Of a stretch of DNA of 7,977 nucleotides, positions 5,516 to 7,977 are shown in pieces. Numbering within the stretch: position 1 is the stretch's first letter; each line of letters opens with the position of its first letter. The stretch comes from Eubacterium sp. (GTDB lineage: Bacteria; Bacillota; Clostridia; Oscillospirales; Acutalibacteraceae). Where the stretch lies: positions 1-7,977 of the forward strand of contig JAIDJS010000129.1 of NCBI GenBank assembly GCA_029052085.1. Reading direction: 5' to 3'. The notes beneath the pieces were generated by a model. That model ran no database searches, had not been told where the DNA came from, and saw only the letters and a list, made by a program, of their open reading frames with translations. The translations under genes and the position numbers were made by a program.

Positions 5516-6433
5516 ATGCTTAAAATAGATTCGGAAATGCTTAAAACCATTGCGGATCTCCACGAGATTCCTAGCGGTGCATATAATATCAGAAAAAACG
5601 GCTCTGCAATGGGCAGAAGAAGCACGGAGCATATTGAAATTATCCCGAAGGAGGATAAGCCGGGTATTGATATCAGAATTGCTCCGAATACAAAGAATGA
5701 AAGCGTGCATATTCCTGTTATCCTTTCGGAAACCGGAATGACAGATGTTGTTTACAATGATTTTTATATCGGCGAAAACAGTGATGTTGTTATTGTTGCA
5801 GGCTGCGGAATCCATAATTCCGGCAGTGAAAAAAGCCAGCACGACGGCATTCATACCTTTTATGTAGGCAAGGGTGCAAAGGTAAAATATGTTGAAAAGC
5901 ATTACGGCGAGGGAGAGGGAACAGGTGCAAGAATTTTAAATCCCGTTACGGTTGTAAACCTTGATGAAAATGCTTCTGCCGAAATGGAAATGGTGCAGAT
6001 AAAGGGCGTTGATTCAACGAAAAGAGATACAACTGCAAATCTTGAAAAGGGCTCCAAGCTTACGATTACCGAAAGGCTTATGACCCACGGAAAGCAGTTT
6101 GCGGAATCCAATGTTGAAATCAATATGAACGGCGATGAATCGGTTTGTCAGATTGTCAGCCGAAGTGTCGGCAAAAACGATTCGGTTCAGGTTTTCCATC
6201 CTAAGGTTATCGGAAACTGCGCATGCCGTGCGCATGTTCAGTGCGATTCCATTATTATGGATCACGCAAAAATTGCATCTATTCCTGAAATTGATGCAGC
6301 CAGTGCGGATGCCCAGCTTGTTCACGAAGCGGCAATCGGTAAAATCAATTCCGATCAGCTTCTTAAGCTGATGACCTTCGGAATGAATGAAGAAGAGGCA
6401 GAAGAGGTTATCGTTCAGGGCTTCTTAAAGTAA
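5516..6433 (+). CDS. SufB/SufD-family Fe-S scaffold protein, short form
   Basis: Probable partner of SufC on which Fe-S clusters are built. At 305 residues it is much shorter than E. coli SufB (about 495) or SufD (about 420), so it resembles the short scaffolds of two-gene SufBC-only systems (also called SMS) in archaea and anaerobic bacteria. The C-terminal core is clear: GNCACRAHVQCDS (233-245), then EIDAASADAQLVHEAAIGKI (258-277) and a tail with EEEAEEVIVQGFLK. From memory of E. coli SufB, Cys243 aligns with Cys405 and Glu271 with Glu434, the pair implicated in cluster assembly; their spacing is 28 here and 29 there. Other cysteines are 97, 211, 235 and 237. It starts 3 nt after sufC with the strong SD AAGGAGGGA (5501-5509). 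A terminator follows directly. Whether to call it SufB, SufD or SmsB cannot be settled by eye. Confidence 0.9.
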   Translation: MLKIDSEMLKTIADLHEIPSGAYNIRKNGSAMGRRSTEHIEIIPKEDKPGIDIRIAPNTKNESVHIPVILSETGMTDVVYNDFYIGENSDVVIVAGCGIHNSGSEKSQHDGIHTFYVGKGAKVKYVEKHYGEGEGTGARILNPVTVVNLDENASAEMEMVQIKGVDSTKRDTTANLEKGSKLTITERLMTHGKQFAESNVEINMNGDESVCQIVSRSVGKNDSVQVFHPKVIGNCACRAHVQCDSIIMDHAKIASIPEIDAASADAQLVHEAAIGKINSDQLLKLMTFGMNEEEAEEVIVQGFLK

Positions 6434-6438
6434 ATATG

Positions 6439-6470
6439 AAAAAAGGAAGAGCAACGCTCTTCCTTTTTTT
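6439..6470. terminator. Bidirectional intrinsic terminator between convergent units
   Basis: GGAAGAGC (6445-6452) pairs with GCTCTTCC (6456-6463) around a 3-nt AAC loop. It is flanked by an A-run (6439-6444) and a T-run of seven (6464-6470). It begins 6 nt after the SufB/D-type stop codon. On the opposite strand it starts 2 nt after the stop of the HTH gene, where its U-tract is six. It should therefore end both transcripts. Confidence 0.93.
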
Positions 6471-6471
6471 G

Positions 6472-6696
6472 TTAATCTCTTTTCGGAAATTCTGAATTTT
6501 CGGGTAATCCTAAAATGTAATCAGCGGATATGTTATAAAAACGGCACAGCTTTATGATGTCATCAACCGTATATTGTGCCCGCCTTTTTTCATGTTTTGA
6601 AATGGCTGATTGCTTAACGCCTAATATTTCTGCTATTGTTGATTGTTTTATATCTCTGTCATTTCTTAGTTCTGTCAGTCTGTCTATATAATCCAT
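6472..6696 (-). CDS. Small XRE/Cro-CI-type helix-turn-helix regulator
   Basis: A 74-residue protein consisting almost entirely of one DNA-binding domain. It reads LRNDRDIKQSTIAEILGVKQ (10-29), then SAISKHEKRRA, and DDIIKLCRFYNISADYILGL (45-64). This is the standard XRE order: a helix-turn-helix at about 18-36, then the K-[LI]-x-x-[FY]-x-V-S-x-DY-[LI]-L-G ending. No ligand-binding or dimerisation domain follows. I chose ATG 6696-6694; a longer reading from 6768 would run through the end of the upstream gene and add 24 unrelated residues. There is no SD at normal distance (AGAAAGAG lies about 20 nt upstream). The start comes one base after the TAA of the DUF2804 gene, so translation is probably coupled to it. 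The target is unknown; autoregulation of this pair is a guess. Confidence 0.85.
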   Translation of the reverse strand: MDYIDRLTELRNDRDIKQSTIAEILGVKQSAISKHEKRRAQYTVDDIIKLCRFYNISADYILGLPENSEFPKRD

Positions 6697-6697
6697 T

Positions 6698-7738
6698 TTA
6701 CCATTTATTATGTACTCTTTCTGCAAAAACCAATTTGTCCTTAATCTTGATTTCCATGCCGTCGTCAAGAATTGCCGTTCCTGAAATCAAACCGAAAACC
6801 TGATGCGGAAGCATACAGATTACCTTAACATCAAATGGAGCCTGTCTGTCTATAATCGGTTTGAATTCCATTTCAAATCTGCCGTCCGATGATGTAAATG
6901 TCCACGGCTTGGTATATTGGTATTTGCCGTTTTCCATTGGAATATTAAATGTAATATCCTCTAATTTATGGGATTTTCCGTTGTAAAACAGCATGTTTTC
7001 GCTTGCTGCCGAGGTGTTTCCGAAGCCGTAGCCGATGTTGAAGCCAAAGGTATCTCCGCTGTCAAGCACCATCTGTCCGGATCCCCAATACCATGTATTG
7101 TCATAAGTCCAGACGCCTCTTCCCCAGTCCAGTGTTGCAAGCGAGCCGTTTTCTCTGTTGAATTCATAGCGCTTTCCGTTAAATTCAAAAAAGCCGTCTG
7201 CACGCATACAATTGATTTTCTGATTATAATAAAAATGCTTATCCTTATCAAAAGGAGTTGCAATAACCATACTTTCTTCGGGGATTTCCGTTAAGGTAAC
7301 ATCGAATACAAGCGCCTTTTTGCTGTTGCAGTAATTGTCGTAAGAACCGTAAAGTCTGCGCTTTGTGCCGTCATTCTCAAAATGCATATCGCAGGTGCCT
7401 ACCTTTGCGCTTACATTGCCAATCTCGCTTGTTGCGGGAAGATTGAGCTTGCCAAGCGGAAAAGGACCAAGCTCTGAATCGTTAAACTGAACGGGATTTT
7501 CGCCGTATTCAAGATGTGAAACCGAAAGGCAGCTTACAAAGCCAGCATCCGAAAGGGTAAGGCATAAACCATAATCCTGATTTCCTATGTAATAATAATC
7601 CCATTCCTTAATTCTCCACTTCGGCGCTTTAATATCATCTCTGCTGTACTGCCAGAAAAGCTTTTTTGCAAAGCCCGGTTCGGCAATATTTCCGTTTTCG
7701 TCAAGAAGCCTTTGTTTTGCTGTGATTTCATGCTGCAT
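6698..7738 (-). CDS. DUF2804 family protein
   Basis: A 346-residue protein of the DUF2804 family, whose biochemical function I do not know. The family signature is clear: LLDENGN near the N-terminus (11-17), and the aromatic motif DWGRGVWTYDNTWYWGSG (204-221), followed by FGFNIGYGFGN (231-241). It ends with a G-x-I-S-G-T-A-x-L-D-D-G segment (316-327). The sequence is rich in aromatic residues and alternating beta-strand patterns. There is no signal peptide or transmembrane segment, so it is probably cytosolic. The start at 7738 is supported by an AGGGG SD (7751-7747) with 8 nt spacing. It is first in a two-gene minus-strand unit with the HTH regulator. Base composition is like that of its neighbours, with no sign of recent transfer. 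Confidence 0.88.
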   Translation of the reverse strand: MQHEITAKQRLLDENGNIAEPGFAKKLFWQYSRDDIKAPKWRIKEWDYYYIGNQDYGLCLTLSDAGFVSCLSVSHLEYGENPVQFNDSELGPFPLGKLNLPATSEIGNVSAKVGTCDMHFENDGTKRRLYGSYDNYCNSKKALVFDVTLTEIPEESMVIATPFDKDKHFYYNQKINCMRADGFFEFNGKRYEFNRENGSLATLDWGRGVWTYDNTWYWGSGQMVLDSGDTFGFNIGYGFGNTSAASENMLFYNGKSHKLEDITFNIPMENGKYQYTKPWTFTSSDGRFEMEFKPIIDRQAPFDVKVICMLPHQVFGLISGTAILDDGMEIKIKDKLVFAERVHNKW

Positions 7739-7851
7739 AAAATTTACCCCTTTTTACTGCAGTTTGCGAAACAGCGTAATTTATAAAATAAATATTTCTT
7801 TTCGCAAGCTGTTTGTTGAGCAAGCACGCTTTTGCACTTGCAATTTTCTTC
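7739..7851 (-). promoter_or_regulatory. DUF2804 mRNA leader with inverted repeats
   Basis: About 110 nt between the predicted transcription start and the ATG, read on the minus strand. (a) A stem-loop at 7841-7820: GCAAGTGC pairs with GTGCTTGC over 8 bp around a 6-nt loop. Two of its pairs are G-U, so the full stem forms only in the minus-strand RNA. (b) 7814-7808 (AAACAGC) is complementary to 7775-7769. (c) 7807-7800 (TTGCGAAA) is complementary to 7771-7764. Pairings (b) and (c) cross, so they are either alternatives or a pseudoknot. (d) An AT-rich hairpin lies between them (7793-7779). The SD follows at 7751-7747. I do not recognise a known riboswitch class. Confidence 0.4.
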
Positions 7852-7857
7852 ATATTT

Positions 7858-7886
7858 ATAGTAGCATACTTTTGGAGAAATATAAA
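7858..7886 (-). promoter_or_regulatory. Probable promoter of DUF2804-HTH unit (extended -10)
   Basis: Read on the minus strand: TTTATA (7886-7881, 4/6 to -35 consensus), a 17-nt spacer, and TACTAT (7863-7858). A TG one base before the -10 gives the extended -10 form TGCTACTAT. Transcription should start near 7851. It is the best-formed promoter in the minus-strand region upstream of the gene. Confidence 0.6.
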
Positions 7887-7977
7887 GAACTTTTTACAAA
7901 TAATATATTGGTGTAAAATACAACGATTTTTTAACTTTTTCTTAACTGCTTATACTCTTTTAAATACATATAAATAA
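7887..7977. other. AT-rich intergenic end of the window
   Basis: No gene, hairpin or clear repeat is visible. On the plus strand TATACT (7951-7956) could be a -10 box for a gene beyond the right edge, but the sequence at -35 distance (TTTTTA, 7928-7933) is poor. The short similarity between TTAACT at 7931 and 7942 is not enough to call a repeat. Confidence 0.3.

Noticed and set aside
6697..6768. 24-codon N-terminal extension of the HTH regulator
   Set aside because: The extension overlaps the DUF2804 coding end in another frame and adds residues unlike XRE proteins. The domain itself begins at MDYIDRL.

Overview
The window looks like chromosomal DNA from a low-to-moderate GC Firmicute of the class Clostridia, most likely a gut Oscillospirales/Ruminococcus-type anaerobe. 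This rests on the rplM-rpsI pair with strong SD sites, a small DUF6774-type protein, methionine synthase with a separate activation protein, and a two-gene SufC/SufB-type Fe-S system without the full suf operon. I see no mobile element, CRISPR array, tRNA or rRNA.

Layout. (1) 1-698, minus strand: the 5' part of rpsI (S9, cut by the window edge), then complete rplM (L13) and a near-consensus promoter with a short leader. (2) 773-971, plus strand: a small DUF6774-like gene whose best-placed SD points to an AUA initiation codon. (3) 1001-6470, plus strand: a promoter followed by a tightly packed operon: metF, a stand-alone MetH activation-domain protein, a four-domain metH, sufC and a SufB/SufD-family scaffold gene. 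The junctions are overlaps of 8 and 11 nt, then gaps of 3 and 3 nt. A strong bidirectional terminator closes it. (4) 7886-6472, minus strand: a promoter, a leader of about 110 nt with inverted repeats, a DUF2804 gene, and a small XRE-type HTH regulator one base after it. This unit converges on the same terminator.

How the genes work together. MetF makes 5-methyl-THF. MetH uses it through cobalamin to methylate homocysteine, and the separate activation protein should rescue MetH when cob(II)alamin forms. The co-transcribed SufC/SufB-type pair should supply Fe-S clusters. Its place at the end of a methionine operon is the most interesting context here; a link through Fe-S electron donors for B12 reactivation is only inference.

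Smaller points: the metF promoter is nearly symmetrical and carries an opposing promoter-like sequence on the minus strand. Its leader is too short for a SAM or cobalamin riboswitch. The DUF2804 leader contains crossing complementary segments. No entirely new defence or mobile system is evident.
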